From NCBI RefSeq assembly GCF_000336615.1, contig NZ_AOLW01000015.1, positions 268,596 to 332,595 of the forward strand: a stretch of 64,000 nucleotides of DNA, given 5' to 3'. Source of the DNA: Haloarcula amylolytica JCM 13557 (GTDB lineage Archaea; Halobacteriota; Halobacteria; Halobacteriales; Haloarculaceae). The notes below the pieces were generated by a model that saw only the letters and a program-made list of their open reading frames with translations, searched no databases and was not told the DNA's origin. This document shows, piece by piece, positions 32,801 through 42,988 of this stretch; position 1 is the stretch's first letter; each line of letters begins with the position of its first letter. Position numbers and translations under genes: made by a program.

Positions 32801-33904
32801 TCAGTCGTCGGATTTGAGTTCTGATTTGGTCTGTGCTGTCCCTGCCGCCGTCTCGTCAGCCGCGCGTTCTTTGACCGCTTCGGGGTCGAACTCGTTGGCC
32901 TCGGTGTTCGGTTCAAGCCCGGCCTCCGCCATGATTTCGAGGTCGTCGGCCGCCGTCTGGCCCTCGGTTGTGAGATAATCGCCAGTGAGGATACCGTCAG
33001 CACCGGCCTCCAGCGCGGCCACCTGTCCGTCCGTGTCGAGGTTGACCTCGCGTCCGCCGGTGAGGCGCACGCGGGACTCGGGGTGGAGCAGGCGGTACAC
33101 CGCGATGGTCTTGACGACCTCCTCGGTCGTGATGTCGGGCAGCCCCTGTTCGGCCATGGGGGTGCCAGCGACCGGGTTCAGGATGTTGACCGGGAGCGAG
33201 GAGATACCGATGTCCTGCAGAGCCATCGCCGCATCGACCCTGTCTGTCGGCGATTCACCCATCCCAAGTATGACGCCGGCACAGAGGTCCATGCCGGCGT
33301 CTTTGGCGACCCGGAGCGTCTCGACCCGCTTCTCGAAGGTGTGGGTCTGAACGACCTCCGGGAAGTATCGGGGTGATGTCTCGATGTTGTGATTGTAGTG
33401 GTTGAGCCCCTCGTCGGCCAGAATCGCGGCCTCCTCCTCAGTCAGGATACCGAGGCTGGCGTCGACCTCAACGTCCGTCTCGTCGCGAACGAGGCGAATG
33501 GCTTCGAGGACTTCCGCCCACTCCTCGGGGCGGTTCTCCTTCGAGACGCCCTTCTCGGCGACGACGATACCGAACCGCTGTGCGCCGTCGCGTTCGGCGC
33601 GTTTTGCGGCCTCCAGTATCTTCTCCGGGCCGAGAAAGCCGTAGTTGTCGATGCCGGTGTCGAAGTGGACAGACTGGGCACAGAAGCCACAGTCCTCCGC
33701 GCAGTTCCCGGCTTTGGCGTTTACGATCGAACACGCGTCGACGGTGTCGTCACCCAGTTGCGTGCGCACGTAGTCGGCCCCGGCCGCCAGGTCGTCGACT
33801 GGCTGTGCGATGAGAGCCAATCCGTCCCGGCGGTCGAGGCATTCGCCGTCCAGCACGCGTGCGACAGCGTCGTCTATCGTTTGGTTGCCCGTCTCGTAAA
33901 CCAC
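32801..33904 (-). CDS. bioB: Biotin synthase
   Basis: The 367-residue radical-SAM enzyme inserts sulfur into dethiobiotin. The [4Fe-4S]/SAM motif is NCAEDCGFCAQS (CxxxCxxC), with the second-cluster Cys and Arg in later strands (CSIVNAKAGNC, DLCAGVILGMGES, SRVRLTGGREV). I choose the GTG at 33904 (MVYETGNQ) because a TATA element lies 27 bp before it; an ATG at 33961 would start upstream of that box. The C-terminus is a long acidic/Ala tail. It opens the biotin operon; the next gene starts 2 bp after its stop. Confidence 0.94.
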   Translation of the reverse strand: MVYETGNQTIDDAVARVLDGECLDRRDGLALIAQPVDDLAAGADYVRTQLGDDTVDACSIVNAKAGNCAEDCGFCAQSVHFDTGIDNYGFLGPEKILEAAKRAERDGAQRFGIVVAEKGVSKENRPEEWAEVLEAIRLVRDETDVEVDASLGILTEEEAAILADEGLNHYNHNIETSPRYFPEVVQTHTFEKRVETLRVAKDAGMDLCAGVILGMGESPTDRVDAAMALQDIGISSLPVNILNPVAGTPMAEQGLPDITTEEVVKTIAVYRLLHPESRVRLTGGREVNLDTDGQVAALEAGADGILTGDYLTTEGQTAADDLEIMAEAGLEPNTEANEFDPEAVKERAADETAAGTAQTKSELKSDD

Positions 33905-33927
33905 ATTCTCGCTGTCGGTTGACGGTC

Positions 33928-33935
33928 TGATAAAG
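33928..33935 (-). promoter_or_regulatory. TATA box of the biotin operon
   Basis: On the minus strand CTTTATCA is centred about 27 bp before the bioB GTG at 33904, implying a leaderless mRNA and deciding the start. Confidence 0.5.
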
Positions 33936-34009
33936 ATTCGGGTGGGTCCGGCGACCGACACACAGATCGTGGGGGTACCGTTTTACCAGACCCACTGCTA
34001 CGCAGTCAC

Positions 34010-34825
<816 letters not shown>

Positions 34826-34849
34826 CCCCACGCTGAGCGCACGAAACCC

Positions 34850-35374
34850 CTAGTTCGACCGGCCGGCCCGCTGTTCCAGCCGCACCAGCCGTCGGTACAG
34901 CGGCGGGGCCAGGACGCCGAGGAACCCAAGCGCAATGGCGAACACGCCGAGCGGGAACTGGAGCGGGAGAGCCGCGAAACACGTATTTTCGGCGACGAGG
35001 GTGACGTAATACTCTTCGCCCTCGTAGGTAACGATGGCTCCGCGGCGGAAGGCGTCGGCGTTGGGCACGTCACCGACGACCTGCTCCTCGCCAACCGGGT
35101 CGTCTACGGCCGTCAGGAACGCCGTCTGTTCGTCCGGGGAGAGGTCGTCGAAGGCCAACTGCGGGAGCCGCGGTCCCGGCTCGTCCCCGCCGAACCGCTC
35201 CACCGTTGCTTCGGGTGATTCGACACCGATGGTCGGGTTCCCGCAGTTCTCCAGGTCCGGCTCGATAATCGCGTAGCCGCCGGGCACGGCTCCGGCGATA
35301 CCGACCGCGATGAGCAGGACGCCGACGAAGGGCGCGAGATACTGAAAGACGAACGAGTCAGCGCCGTCGCTCAT
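34850..35374 (-). CDS. Two-helix membrane protein next to oxidase subunit I
   Basis: The 174-residue protein has two membrane helices, one near the N-terminus (FVGVLLIAVGIAGAVPGGYA) and one near the C-terminus (FPLGVFAIALGFLGVLAPPL), with about 95 residues between them facing outward. That outer loop has two Cys (LENCGNP and ENTCFAALP) that could form a disulfide. The ATG is 3 bp after the subunit I stop, so the two share a transcript. It may be an accessory subunit or assembly factor of the oxidase; I do not recognise a named family with known function. Confidence 0.8.
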   Translation of the reverse strand: MSDGADSFVFQYLAPFVGVLLIAVGIAGAVPGGYAIIEPDLENCGNPTIGVESPEATVERFGGDEPGPRLPQLAFDDLSPDEQTAFLTAVDDPVGEEQVVGDVPNADAFRRGAIVTYEGEEYYVTLVAENTCFAALPLQFPLGVFAIALGFLGVLAPPLYRRLVRLEQRAGRSN

Positions 35375-35377
35375 CTG

Positions 35378-37660
35378 TCAGCCGCCCCCGTCGGTCCGTG
35401 TCCGAAGCGACTCGTCGGATTTGAGGTACTGGAAGGTCACAGTCAGCCCGATGCCGTACGCCCAGTGGGAGACGAGCACGAAAGTGAGATACCCGACGAA
35501 CGCGAGCCCGCTCTGCCCGGTGTAGAACGCGATGGCGAACCCGCTGGATATCAGCGTCGCGAACACCAGCCCGGTCTCGAACAGCAGCCGACCGGGGAGG
35601 TAGTCGGAGAACGCAAGGAACAGGAGCGGCCAGGTGACGGTCCCGCCGACGAGGAAGAGGGCGGCCCCGATGGCCGGGCTCGAAGGCAGGCCGACCAGTT
35701 CGGCAATCTCACTGAAGGAAACCGGGTCGAGGACGCCGATGAGTATCGCCGTGATGAGTCCGCCACTCATCAGGACCGTGCCGACAAACCCACCGACTGC
35801 GGCCATCCAGGCGTTCCGGGAGACGGTCTCGGCGACGGTCCCGACGCCGCCGGCCAGTCCGGTCGGCTCGGCTTCAGGGGCGTAGGAGCGCCGCGTCGTC
35901 TCGGGCTCGGTCGGCTCCATATCGTACTTGTCCATCATGTGCTGTTCGAACCACTGCCACTCTCGGGTGAACTGGCTCGTCGCCTTCAAGCCCCACGGGT
36001 CCGTCGTCGACACGGGCGTCCCCCGCCAGTAAGAGACGAGCATGTTGTACAGCCACAGCAGGGCGCTCAGGCCGATGATGTAGCCGCCCACGGTCGCGAT
36101 CTGCTGGGCGAACTGGTACTCCGGCGGGTAGATGGCCTGTCGTCGCGGGAGCCCAAGCCCGCCGATGACAAGCAACGTCATGAACGTCACGAACGAGCCA
36201 AAGACGATCAGCAGCGCCTGGAATCTCGCCATCCGCGTGTCGTACCACCGGCCAGTGATGAGCGGGTACCAGTAGTAGCTCGCGGCGATCATCAGGAACG
36301 GGATGATGCCGACGACGATGAGATGGAAGTGGCCGACGACGTAGTAGGTGCCGTGATAGAGGATGTCGATCGGGATAACTGCGAGGAACACGCCGGTGAC
36401 GCCACCGATGATGAACGTCCCTATCCCGCCGGCACAGAGGATAAACGGCGCAGTCAGGCGGATGTTCCCTTCCCACATTGTCGTGATCCAGTTGAACACC
36501 TTGATCGCGCTCGGGACGGCGATAGCGATGGAAACCGCCATGAACGACAGTTTGACCCGCGGGTCCGCGCTCGTCGTGAACATGTGATGCGCCCAGACGC
36601 CGAAGGAGAGGACGCCCAGCCCCAGCGTCGAGTAGACGATGAACTGGTAGCCGAACAGTTTGCGGCCGACGAACTTCGGCAAGATCAGGCTCATCAGCCC
36701 CGTTGCCGGGAGGAAGAGGATGTACACCTCCGGGTGGCCCCAGAACCAGAACAGGTGTTGCCAGAGGATAGCACCACCGCCTTCCGTCGCAAAGAACGTC
36801 GTCGCGAGGTTCCGGTCTAGCAGGAGCATCACGAGCGCGCTCCCCAGCAGTGGGAACGCGAACAGTGCAATCCCGCTCGTGACGAGCATGTTCCACGAGA
36901 AGATATCGAGGTTCGCCCAGGTGACGCCCTCGCCGCGCTCGTAGACGATTGTGGTGATGAAGTTGATAGCGCCGACCGTCGTGGCGATGCCGGAGAGATG
37001 CAAGCCGAGCAACAGCAGGTCTATCTGTGGATTGGGCTGTTGCACGGACAGCGGGGCGTACAGCGTCCACCCGATACTCACCTCGCGCATCGTGAGGAAA
37101 AACCGGATGGCGTCCGCCGGGAGCACGAGATTCAGAATCTGGCCGAGTACCTGAATCATGAGTCCCATCCGGACCATAATCAGCGCCGGCGGGAGGAGCC
37201 AGAACCCGATAGCGTTGACCCGCGGGAACGCCATGTCGTCGGCCCCGATGAGCAGCGGCAGGACGTAGTTCCCGATGCCGAAGAACACGGGCAGGACGAA
37301 GAATATCAGCATCGTCAGGCCGTGGGTGGTAAACAGCGCGTTGTACGTCTCCGGCGTCCAGATGTCCGCCGGCGGCGTCAGCAGTTCCGTCCGGAGCATC
37401 ATTGCATCGACGCCGCCCCACAGACCGGCGGCGGTGCCAAAGAAGATGTAGAGCAGACCGATATCGCGGTGGTTTGTCGTCGTCAGCCAGCGGTACACTT
37501 CGGACTGGATTCGACCGATCTCAAACTCGATCTCCTCCCGAGTCGTGTAGCCGCCGTCGCTCTCGGGTCGCGCCTTTCGCCGCTCCCGGACCCACACGAA
37601 AAGCACTGATAGCGCCAGTACGGCCAGGGCGGTCCCCTCGACGATAGCCCTGTTCAGCAT
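35378..37660 (-). CDS. coxA: Heme-copper oxidase subunit I (aa3 type) with C-terminal extension
   Basis: The 760-residue catalytic subunit reduces O2 to water and pumps protons. All key sites are present: GHPEVYILFLPATG with the His-Tyr pair for CuB (type A signature), VWAHHMFTT for the two other CuB His, and VVGHFHLIVVG for the heme ligands; the first heme His is in FTTHGLTMLIFFV. At about 560 residues the normal fold ends; the remaining ~200 residues carry an acidic linker and four or five extra hydrophobic helices (for example GTVTWPLLFLAFSDYLPG), longer than standard subunit I. It shares a transcript with the two-helix gene. Confidence 0.95.
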   Translation of the reverse strand: MLNRAIVEGTALAVLALSVLFVWVRERRKARPESDGGYTTREEIEFEIGRIQSEVYRWLTTTNHRDIGLLYIFFGTAAGLWGGVDAMMLRTELLTPPADIWTPETYNALFTTHGLTMLIFFVLPVFFGIGNYVLPLLIGADDMAFPRVNAIGFWLLPPALIMVRMGLMIQVLGQILNLVLPADAIRFFLTMREVSIGWTLYAPLSVQQPNPQIDLLLLGLHLSGIATTVGAINFITTIVYERGEGVTWANLDIFSWNMLVTSGIALFAFPLLGSALVMLLLDRNLATTFFATEGGGAILWQHLFWFWGHPEVYILFLPATGLMSLILPKFVGRKLFGYQFIVYSTLGLGVLSFGVWAHHMFTTSADPRVKLSFMAVSIAIAVPSAIKVFNWITTMWEGNIRLTAPFILCAGGIGTFIIGGVTGVFLAVIPIDILYHGTYYVVGHFHLIVVGIIPFLMIAASYYWYPLITGRWYDTRMARFQALLIVFGSFVTFMTLLVIGGLGLPRRQAIYPPEYQFAQQIATVGGYIIGLSALLWLYNMLVSYWRGTPVSTTDPWGLKATSQFTREWQWFEQHMMDKYDMEPTEPETTRRSYAPEAEPTGLAGGVGTVAETVSRNAWMAAVGGFVGTVLMSGGLITAILIGVLDPVSFSEIAELVGLPSSPAIGAALFLVGGTVTWPLLFLAFSDYLPGRLLFETGLVFATLISSGFAIAFYTGQSGLAFVGYLTFVLVSHWAYGIGLTVTFQYLKSDESLRTRTDGGG

Positions 37661-37837
37661 CTGTGTGTAATCGGTCGTGCCGGAACGGTTGCTCGTTTCG
37701 TCATGCTACACGTTACCAATCTCTGACACGCCCACGCTGATAAAACTACGCTGGGAACCTGGGTCCAGTAGCGGTCACCCCTCAGCTAGCGCAGCTTTGG
37801 GCAAGTTATTTGACACGGCGATTGGTACAGTGTGACA

Positions 37838-38575
37838 ATGCGTCTCCGACGACGCGTGATTCAGGCGGGCCTTGTCGTGGTCGGGCTCTCACTACTTGCT
37901 GCCCCAGCCACAGCGCAGTCGGTCAACAGGGCGGCTATCGACGACCTCAACGAACAGCTCCTGTACGTCGCTCTGCCGTTGACGTTGTTCGTCGAACTTA
38001 CGCTCGTGTACGTGATCTACCGGTTCCGGAACAACGACGACCCGCAACCGACGGTCGACGACCCGGCGCTAGAGGTGACCTGGACGGCCGCGACGGGCGC
38101 AATACTTGTCTTCGTCGGGATCTCGGCGTTCGTGGTGATGGCTAACCCCTACATCACGCCTGCAGCGGCCGAGATATCCGCCGACGAGGGGGACGCCTTC
38201 GCGGACGATACGGAGATAGACGTGCTCGCCTACCAGTGGGGGTGGGAGTTCTCCTACACCGAGGCGAACGTCACGACTGAAGAACGGCTGGTCCTTCCAG
38301 CGGACAGGAACGTCACGTTCAGGCTGCGGACGACGGACGTGATCCACGCCATCTACGTCCCGCAACTGGGCGTCAAACAGGACATCTTCCCCGGCCGGAC
38401 GATAACGGCCCGAACGCACGCGACCGAACCCGGCGAATACCGGCTGTACTGCGCCGAGATGTGCGGGGCCGGACACAGCAAGATGAACGCCACTGTCGTC
38501 GTCAAGAACCAGTCCGCCTACGACGCCTGGATGGAGAATCAGACGGCTTCGGCCGACTACCGGACTGCTGAGTAG
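37838..38575 (+). CDS. coxB: Heme-copper oxidase subunit II (CuA)
   Basis: The 245-residue subunit takes electrons from the donor through CuA. A signal-like N-terminus (LVVVGLSLLAAPATAQS) is followed by two helices (LLYVALPLTLFVELTLVYVI and AILVFVGISAFVVMANPYI) and a cupredoxin domain with VLAYQWGWEFSY, DVIHAIYVPQLGVKQDIFPG and the CuA ligands CAEMCGAGHSKM. The ATG at 37838 is preferred over GTG at 37832, with a TTATTT element about 30 bp upstream. It is divergent from coxA with a 177-bp gap containing both promoters. Confidence 0.94.
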   Translation: MRLRRRVIQAGLVVVGLSLLAAPATAQSVNRAAIDDLNEQLLYVALPLTLFVELTLVYVIYRFRNNDDPQPTVDDPALEVTWTAATGAILVFVGISAFVVMANPYITPAAAEISADEGDAFADDTEIDVLAYQWGWEFSYTEANVTTEERLVLPADRNVTFRLRTTDVIHAIYVPQLGVKQDIFPGRTITARTHATEPGEYRLYCAEMCGAGHSKMNATVVVKNQSAYDAWMENQTASADYRTAE

Positions 38576-38587
38576 GCGTGAAAAGCG

Positions 38588-39397
38588 TCAGTACAGGTCG
38601 TCGAGTTCACCCTCGGTGTGGCTGTGGGACTCAGCCGGGAACTCGCCGGATTCGACGGCGTCGATGTACTCGTCGACGGCGTCGGCGACCTCGCCGCGAA
38701 CGTCGCCGAACTGCTCGGCGAAAGGCGGACTGGACTCGGAGAGGCCGACCACGTCAGTGAACACGAGTACCTGACCGTCGCAGTCGCCGCCAGCACCGAT
38801 ACCAATTGTCGGGATGTCGACGGCCTCAGTGACCTGAGCGGCGAGGTTGGCCGGGATGTGTTCGAGCACCAGCGCGAACGCGCCGGCGGCCTCGTGCTCA
38901 CGCGCGAGTTCGAGGATCTCCTCTGCCTCCTCGCGGCCGGTCGCCTGCCTCGTGTAGCCGGTCTGGTTCACGCTCTGTGGCGTGAGTCCGAGGTGGGCCA
39001 TCGTCGGGATGCCCAGCTCCGTCAGCCGCTCGGTCAGCTCGACGGTGTGTGGCCCGGATTCGAGTTTGACCGCGTTCGCGCCCTCTTCTTTCAGCATTCG
39101 CCCGCAGTTCTGGATGCTCTCGCTCTCGTTCGCCCCGAAGGAGAGAAACGGCATATCGGCGACGACCAGCGCGTCGTCCGCACCGCGTGCGACCGCTCCG
39201 ACCCGTGAGGCCATCTCGTCGAGCGTGACCGGGAGCGTGTCGTCGTGGCCGAGGACGGCGTTCCCCATACTGTCGCCGACGAGAATGACGTCCACGCCGG
39301 TGTCGTCAACGATGCTCGCGGTCACAGCGTCGTACGCTGTCAGCATCGTGATCGGCTCCTCACCAGCCATCGCCTGCAGGTCCCGGACAGTTGGCAT
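38588..39397 (-). CDS. panB: 3-methyl-2-oxobutanoate hydroxymethyltransferase
   Basis: The 269-residue TIM-barrel enzyme makes ketopantoate from ketoisovalerate, the first step toward pantothenate and CoA. Marks are MLTAYDAVTASIVDDTGVDV, the Mg site LVGDSMGNAVLGHDDT, GANAVKLESG, MAHLGLTPQSVNQ and VLEHIPANLAAQVT. The start is the ATG at 39397 (MPTVRDLQ); an open frame continues upstream but is a shadow of the divergent small gene. CoaD, another CoA-pathway gene, is 4 kb away. Confidence 0.94.
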   Translation of the reverse strand: MPTVRDLQAMAGEEPITMLTAYDAVTASIVDDTGVDVILVGDSMGNAVLGHDDTLPVTLDEMASRVGAVARGADDALVVADMPFLSFGANESESIQNCGRMLKEEGANAVKLESGPHTVELTERLTELGIPTMAHLGLTPQSVNQTGYTRQATGREEAEEILELAREHEAAGAFALVLEHIPANLAAQVTEAVDIPTIGIGAGGDCDGQVLVFTDVVGLSESSPPFAEQFGDVRGEVADAVDEYIDAVESGEFPAESHSHTEGELDDLY

Positions 39398-39494
39398 ATC
39401 CGAGCGGGGGCGCGCCTGCGCCTTACCTGTTCGGGTTGCGCAGTTCGCTCGGGAAACCGCAAGGTGCTTGCCGTACCTAGCTGTACCATCAGCC

Positions 39495-39722
39495 GTGCCA
39501 ACAGTCGAGAAGACGGACCCGGACGGCGTGGACTTCGGGTGGGTGATGCAGGTCACGTTCGTGACGACGATCCTGGTCGGCTCGCCGCTCGTCGTGCTCG
39601 CGTCGACCGCGGTCACGCTCCAGACCTGGACCGCGCGGGCGATGTTCGCGGTCCGCGTCGGCGCGCTCATCTGGTTCTTGACGGCCGTCTGCGTCTACCT
39701 CTACGCGCGATACCGGGCCTGA
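39495..39722 (+). CDS. Small two-helix membrane protein (possibly DUF5822)
   Basis: A 75-residue protein read from the GTG at 39495 (MPTVEKTDPDGVDFGWVMQV), with two hydrophobic helices (FVTTILVGSPLVVLASTAV and VGALIWFLTAVCVYLYA). It resembles a haloarchaeal family I recall as DUF5822; function unknown. It is divergent from panB with 97 bp between starts, and its end overlaps the convergent HAD gene end by 22 bp. Confidence 0.7.
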   Translation: MPTVEKTDPDGVDFGWVMQVTFVTTILVGSPLVVLASTAVTLQTWTARAMFAVRVGALIWFLTAVCVYLYARYRA

Positions 39723-40243
39723 TCGAACTCGCTCGCCCACTCGAACGCCATCCCGGCCCGCCGGGCGGCCGTCGCGTCGCTCTCTGAATCGCCGACGAAC
39801 ACGGCCGCGCCGGGGTCGACCCCGATTTCTTCGGCAATCGCCAGCAGACCCTCCGGGTCAGGTTTCGGTGACTCGACGGTGTCACGGCCGACGACCGGCC
39901 CAACGTGACTGTCGAGGTCATGGACAGCCAGCGCGGCCCGACACGCCTCCTCGGCGTTGAGCGAGCAAACGCCGACGGGAACGCTGTGTGGAAGGCCGTC
40001 GGCGAGGGTCAGTCGCTCCGACTCGTGCGCACCGGTCCGCTCGTGGTCGGTGATGGCTGCTTCGACGGCGTCACGGTGGCCGGTTTCCGAGGACAGCGTC
40101 AACATCTCCCAGAGGTCGCGGTTCTCGGGGTCGACGTTTCGTTCCCGCAGGACCGTCGCGACGTCGCTGGTCACCGTACCCCAGTCGACAGCCAGCCTGA
40201 CGAGCGTCCCGTCGAGGTCGTAGATGACGGCGTCGTGTGTCAC
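39701..40243 (-). CDS. HAD-superfamily phosphatase
   Basis: The 180-residue hydrolase has motif I DAVIYDLDGTLVRLAVDWG, motif II around VPVGVCSLNA, the Lys of motif III in VESPKPDPEG and motif IV VFVGDSESDATAARRAG. It is a phosphoglycolate-phosphatase-like HAD protein; the substrate cannot be read. I start at GTG 40243 (MTHDAVIYDLDG), just ahead of motif I; a TTG at 40270 would add nine residues. It follows the acyl-CoA dehydrogenase gene on the same strand by 48 bp. Confidence 0.88.
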   Translation of the reverse strand: MTHDAVIYDLDGTLVRLAVDWGTVTSDVATVLRERNVDPENRDLWEMLTLSSETGHRDAVEAAITDHERTGAHESERLTLADGLPHSVPVGVCSLNAEEACRAALAVHDLDSHVGPVVGRDTVESPKPDPEGLLAIAEEIGVDPGAAVFVGDSESDATAARRAGMAFEWASEFDQARYRA

Positions 40244-40291
40244 ATCAAACGATAGGGGCGACGCCCGCAAAACCGCTTCGCCCCCTCGAAC

Positions 40292-41419
40292 TCACTCCAG
40301 CAAGTCTTGTGCGATAATGTTCTGCTGGATTTCGCTAGTCCCCTCGTAGATGGTAGTCACCTTCGCATCGCGGTAGAAGCGCTCGACTGGGTAGTCCGTC
40401 GTGTAGCCGTAGCCGCCGTGGATCTGGATCGCCTCGTTGGCCACGTCCACCGCCGTCTCGCTCGCGAAGTACTTCGCCATGCTCGCCGCCGCTCTCGCTC
40501 GCTCGCCGCGTTCCAGTTGCTGTGCGGCCTCCCACGTCAACAGCCGCGCCGCCTGCACGTTCGTCGCCATGTCCGCGAGCTTGTGCTGAATCGTCTGGAA
40601 CTCGCTGATCGGCTGGTCGAACTGCTCGCGCTCCTGTGCGTAGTCGAGGGCCTCGTCGAGCGCGGACTGTGCGAGTCCGACGGCCTGCGCGGCGATGGCG
40701 ACCCGACCGGTCGTCAGAATCGACAGCGCCGCGGCCAGTCCCTTGCCCTCCTCGGTCAGTTGGTAGCGCTCGGGCACGCGGACGCCGTCGAACTGGAGCG
40801 GGGTCGTGTCGCTCGCACGGAGCCCGAGTTTGTCCTCTTTCTCGCCAACGGTGAGCCCCTCGGTGTCTTTCGGCACGAGGAACTGTGTTATCGAATCCGG
40901 GTCGTCGGGGTCGGTCTTCGCGAAGACGATGACGACACCCGACCGCTTGCCGTTGGTAATCCACTGTTTCTCGCCGTCGATGACGTACTCGTCGCCGTCG
41001 CGCCGGGCGGTGGTCGACATCTCCCGCGGGTTCGACCCGGCCTGTGGCTCCGAGAGCGCGAACGCGCCGACCGGGCGGCCGTCGGCCATGTCGGGGAGCC
41101 AGTCGTCCTGAACGGTTTCGGAGCCGAACTGCGCGATACACGATGTCGCGAGGCAGTGGACCGACAGGGCCGTCGCGACCGCAAGCGACCCGTACGCGAG
41201 CTCCTCGTTGACCAGCGCGTACGTCGGCTTGTCGGCGTCGAAGCCGCCGTATTCGGCCGGTGTCGTCAGCCCAGTGATGTCGATATCCGCGAGCCCGTCC
41301 CAGCACTCTTCGGGAAAGGACTGCTCGCGGTCGGCATCGGCGGCTTTCGGACGGATGTCCTCGACGGCGAACTCTCGAACGGTGTCGCGGATGGCTCGCT
41401 GCTCAGCGGAGAGATCCAT
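40292..41419 (-). CDS. Acyl-CoA dehydrogenase
   Basis: The 375-residue flavoprotein introduces a 2,3 double bond into acyl-CoA in fatty acid or branched-chain amino acid breakdown. It shows the N-terminal helical domain ([17 protein letters not shown]), the FAD signature [28 protein letters not shown], and the C-terminal stretches [35 protein letters not shown] and the catalytic Glu in [15 protein letters not shown]. The start is the ATG at 41419. Chain-length preference is unknown. Confidence 0.94.
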   Translation of the reverse strand: MDLSAEQRAIRDTVREFAVEDIRPKAADADREQSFPEECWDGLADIDITGLTTPAEYGGFDADKPTYALVNEELAYGSLAVATALSVHCLATSCIAQFGSETVQDDWLPDMADGRPVGAFALSEPQAGSNPREMSTTARRDGDEYVIDGEKQWITNGKRSGVVIVFAKTDPDDPDSITQFLVPKDTEGLTVGEKEDKLGLRASDTTPLQFDGVRVPERYQLTEEGKGLAAALSILTTGRVAIAAQAVGLAQSALDEALDYAQEREQFDQPISEFQTIQHKLADMATNVQAARLLTWEAAQQLERGERARAAASMAKYFASETAVDVANEAIQIHGGYGYTTDYPVERFYRDAKVTTIYEGTSEIQQNIIAQDLLE

Positions 41420-41456
41420 ACCGACCGTTACACCGGAGTCACGAAAATATTCGGGG

Positions 41457-41960
41457 TCAGTTGGACTCGACGAGGTCGATGTCGAGGTACTGTTCGAGTG
41501 CCTTGATCGTCGACCCACCGACGTTCGCCTGCGTCGCGCGCCCCTGCTCAACAGCGAGGATGTCCGCTTCGTCGAGTTCGAGTTCCTCGGCCAGTTCGCC
41601 CGTCTGGAGGCCCTCGTCCTGACGCGCCTCCGTCACGCGCTCGCCGTACTCGCTGACCAGATACGGGAGCTGGTCGTCGTCGTAGTCGGCCCCGTCCTCC
41701 CAGTGAGACGTGTCGGCCTGCTGTGCGTCCTGCATCTTCGCCGCGTTCTGTGCGGCTTTGCGTTTCCGGTTCTGCCCGTCGCGCGAGCTGTCACTGCCCG
41801 TCGTTCGCTCGTTTTCCCCGTGGTCACGCGCACAGCTGTCACACACCTGGAGGGTCGCACCAGCGACGTTCGCGGTCTGGAGGTCGCCGCCGTCGCTACC
41901 GCAGAGCTCACAGCTCCCGCCGGCGCTATCGCCACCACTGCCGGTCGAGTATTTGGCCAT
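41457..41960 (-). CDS. Multiprotein bridging factor 1 (aMBF1)
   Basis: The 167-residue archaeal MBF1 has an N-terminal zinc ribbon (CELCGS and CDSCARDHG), a disordered charged middle, and a C-terminal Cro-type HTH ([20 protein letters not shown], then [17 protein letters not shown]). Archaeal MBF1 is linked to the ribosome and translation rather than to transcription bridging. I start at the ATG at 41960, directly before the zinc ribbon. It is the first of three minus-strand genes. Confidence 0.93.
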   Translation of the reverse strand: MAKYSTGSGGDSAGGSCELCGSDGGDLQTANVAGATLQVCDSCARDHGENERTTGSDSSRDGQNRKRKAAQNAAKMQDAQQADTSHWEDGADYDDDQLPYLVSEYGERVTEARQDEGLQTGELAEELELDEADILAVEQGRATQANVGGSTIKALEQYLDIDLVESN

Positions 41961-42091
41961 GCCCCCCGTAGCGGTTTCGTGATATTTCAAACGTCCGGTT
42001 CGCGCGAGTGACACACCCTCCCGGGGCGGGTCTAAACGAAAGCGCTTTTATTGACCCACCGGGAACGGTTGAATGCACTCAGCAAGAGCGC

Positions 42092-42176
<85 letters not shown>

Positions 42177-42281
42177 TTCTCTGAGCGCGAACATATCGTG
42201 AGCGCTCTGCATATCGGTCGGAGCGAATTCGAACCTTGCGAGGAACGCGCAGCGAACTGTTGTGAGCGAGCATTTCTTGCT

Positions 42282-42305
42282 CCGGTTCGAATCCGGTCCC
42301 ACGCA
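42282..42305 (+). repeat. tRNA-Leu 3'-end fragment (24 nt)
   Basis: The 24 bases are identical to 42153-42176, the T arm and 3' acceptor of the tRNA-Leu just upstream, with no 5' half. Both copies are followed by a related (T)CTCTGAGCGCG-like sequence. This looks like an attachment-site duplicate left by an integrated element. Confidence 0.75.
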
Positions 42306-42440
42306 CTCTCAGAGCGCAGGTGCATTCCCTTGGGACTGCACCCACGCAAACTTACTTCGGACACAACGCTTCCAGAGCGCTCGCTGTCCCGTCTCTCGTC
42401 AAAATAGATGACCGCGAGCCTGAGCGAGCCCACTCCTCGC

Positions 42441-42668
42441 TCACCGCATCTCGTCGAGCGCGACCGCGTGCTCGATGTCGACCGAAATCCAGTGGGTGGG
42501 GAGCTCGTCGTCCTGATCGCTGAAGACAGTGAGCTCTGTCGGATTGTCCGCGTCGTCAACCGCATAGTCGAAGCGAGCCGATCCCGCGGGGCGAGCAGAC
42601 GAATCACGGAGTGGGTCATACACCGACATCGTCAGTCCCTCGTTTGAAACGACGTGGACACTCCTCAT
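42441..42668 (-). CDS. Small haloarchaeal protein (DUF7511-like)
   Basis: A 75-residue acidic protein: an N-terminal strand (RSVHVVSNEGLTMSVYDPL), a disordered turn and a conserved-looking core DNPTELTVFSDQDD, then THWISVDIEHAVALDEMR. This pattern (NPTEL...W I..D) recalls the haloarchaeal DUF7511 family; function unknown. It is the only gene between the two inverted tRNA-Leu genes and their fragments, so it may have arrived with, or been preserved by, an integration event. The ATG at 42668 is used; a second ATG 13 codons on is possible. Confidence 0.65.
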   Translation of the reverse strand: MRSVHVVSNEGLTMSVYDPLRDSSARPAGSARFDYAVDDADNPTELTVFSDQDDELPTHWISVDIEHAVALDEMR

Positions 42669-42757
42669 AAGCGGCAGTTGTGATTCCTGCGGTGTGAGAA
42701 TCAGCCAGTAGAGGCGGTGGATGCTATCGCCCCAGTAACTGTTCGGGTAGAGCGGTG

Positions 42758-42779
42758 TGCGGGACCGGATTCGAACCGG
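42758..42779 (-). repeat. tRNA-Leu 3'-end fragment (minus strand, outer copy)
   Basis: TGCGGGACCGGATTCGAACC and two more bases match the 3' end of the tRNA-Leu at 42989 (reverse strand) except for a missing CG in the acceptor part. No 5' half is present. Confidence 0.65.
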
Positions 42780-42876
42780 ATGGAGACGGTCGGCCTCGCG
42801 TTGCTCGGCCGCTGCGACTCCCAGGGTTCGGAATCCGCTGGCGATTCTGCTGCTCGCGGTTTGCTCGCAGCAAGAA

Positions 42877-42899
42877 TGCGCGGGACCGGATTCGAACCG
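42877..42899 (-). repeat. tRNA-Leu 3'-end fragment (minus strand, inner copy)
   Basis: The 23 bases are identical to 42989-43011, the 3' acceptor and T arm of the minus-strand tRNA-Leu. The fragment lies 112 bp from the intact copy, close to the 129-bp spacing seen on the other side. Confidence 0.7.
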
Positions 42900-42988
42900 C
42901 CTGAACGTCGCTCACTTTGTTCGCTCGTTCCGTGCTTCGAATCCTCATACCGCATCCACGGCTCTCACGAGTTGTTCGAGCCGAGAAA

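Larger units (their letters stand above)
42669..42988. other. 320-bp region with tRNA-Leu 3'-end fragments
   Basis: No gene is seen. It holds two fragments of a minus-strand tRNA-Leu 3' end and the GC-rich, CGCTCGC/GCGAGC-type filler common next to haloarchaeal tRNAs. A further partial T-loop-like TTCGAATCC lies near 42936. Confidence 0.6.

Noticed and set aside
35465..36820. 451-codon open frame on the plus strand
   Set aside because: Antisense to oxidase subunit I; charged low-complexity translation with no family features.
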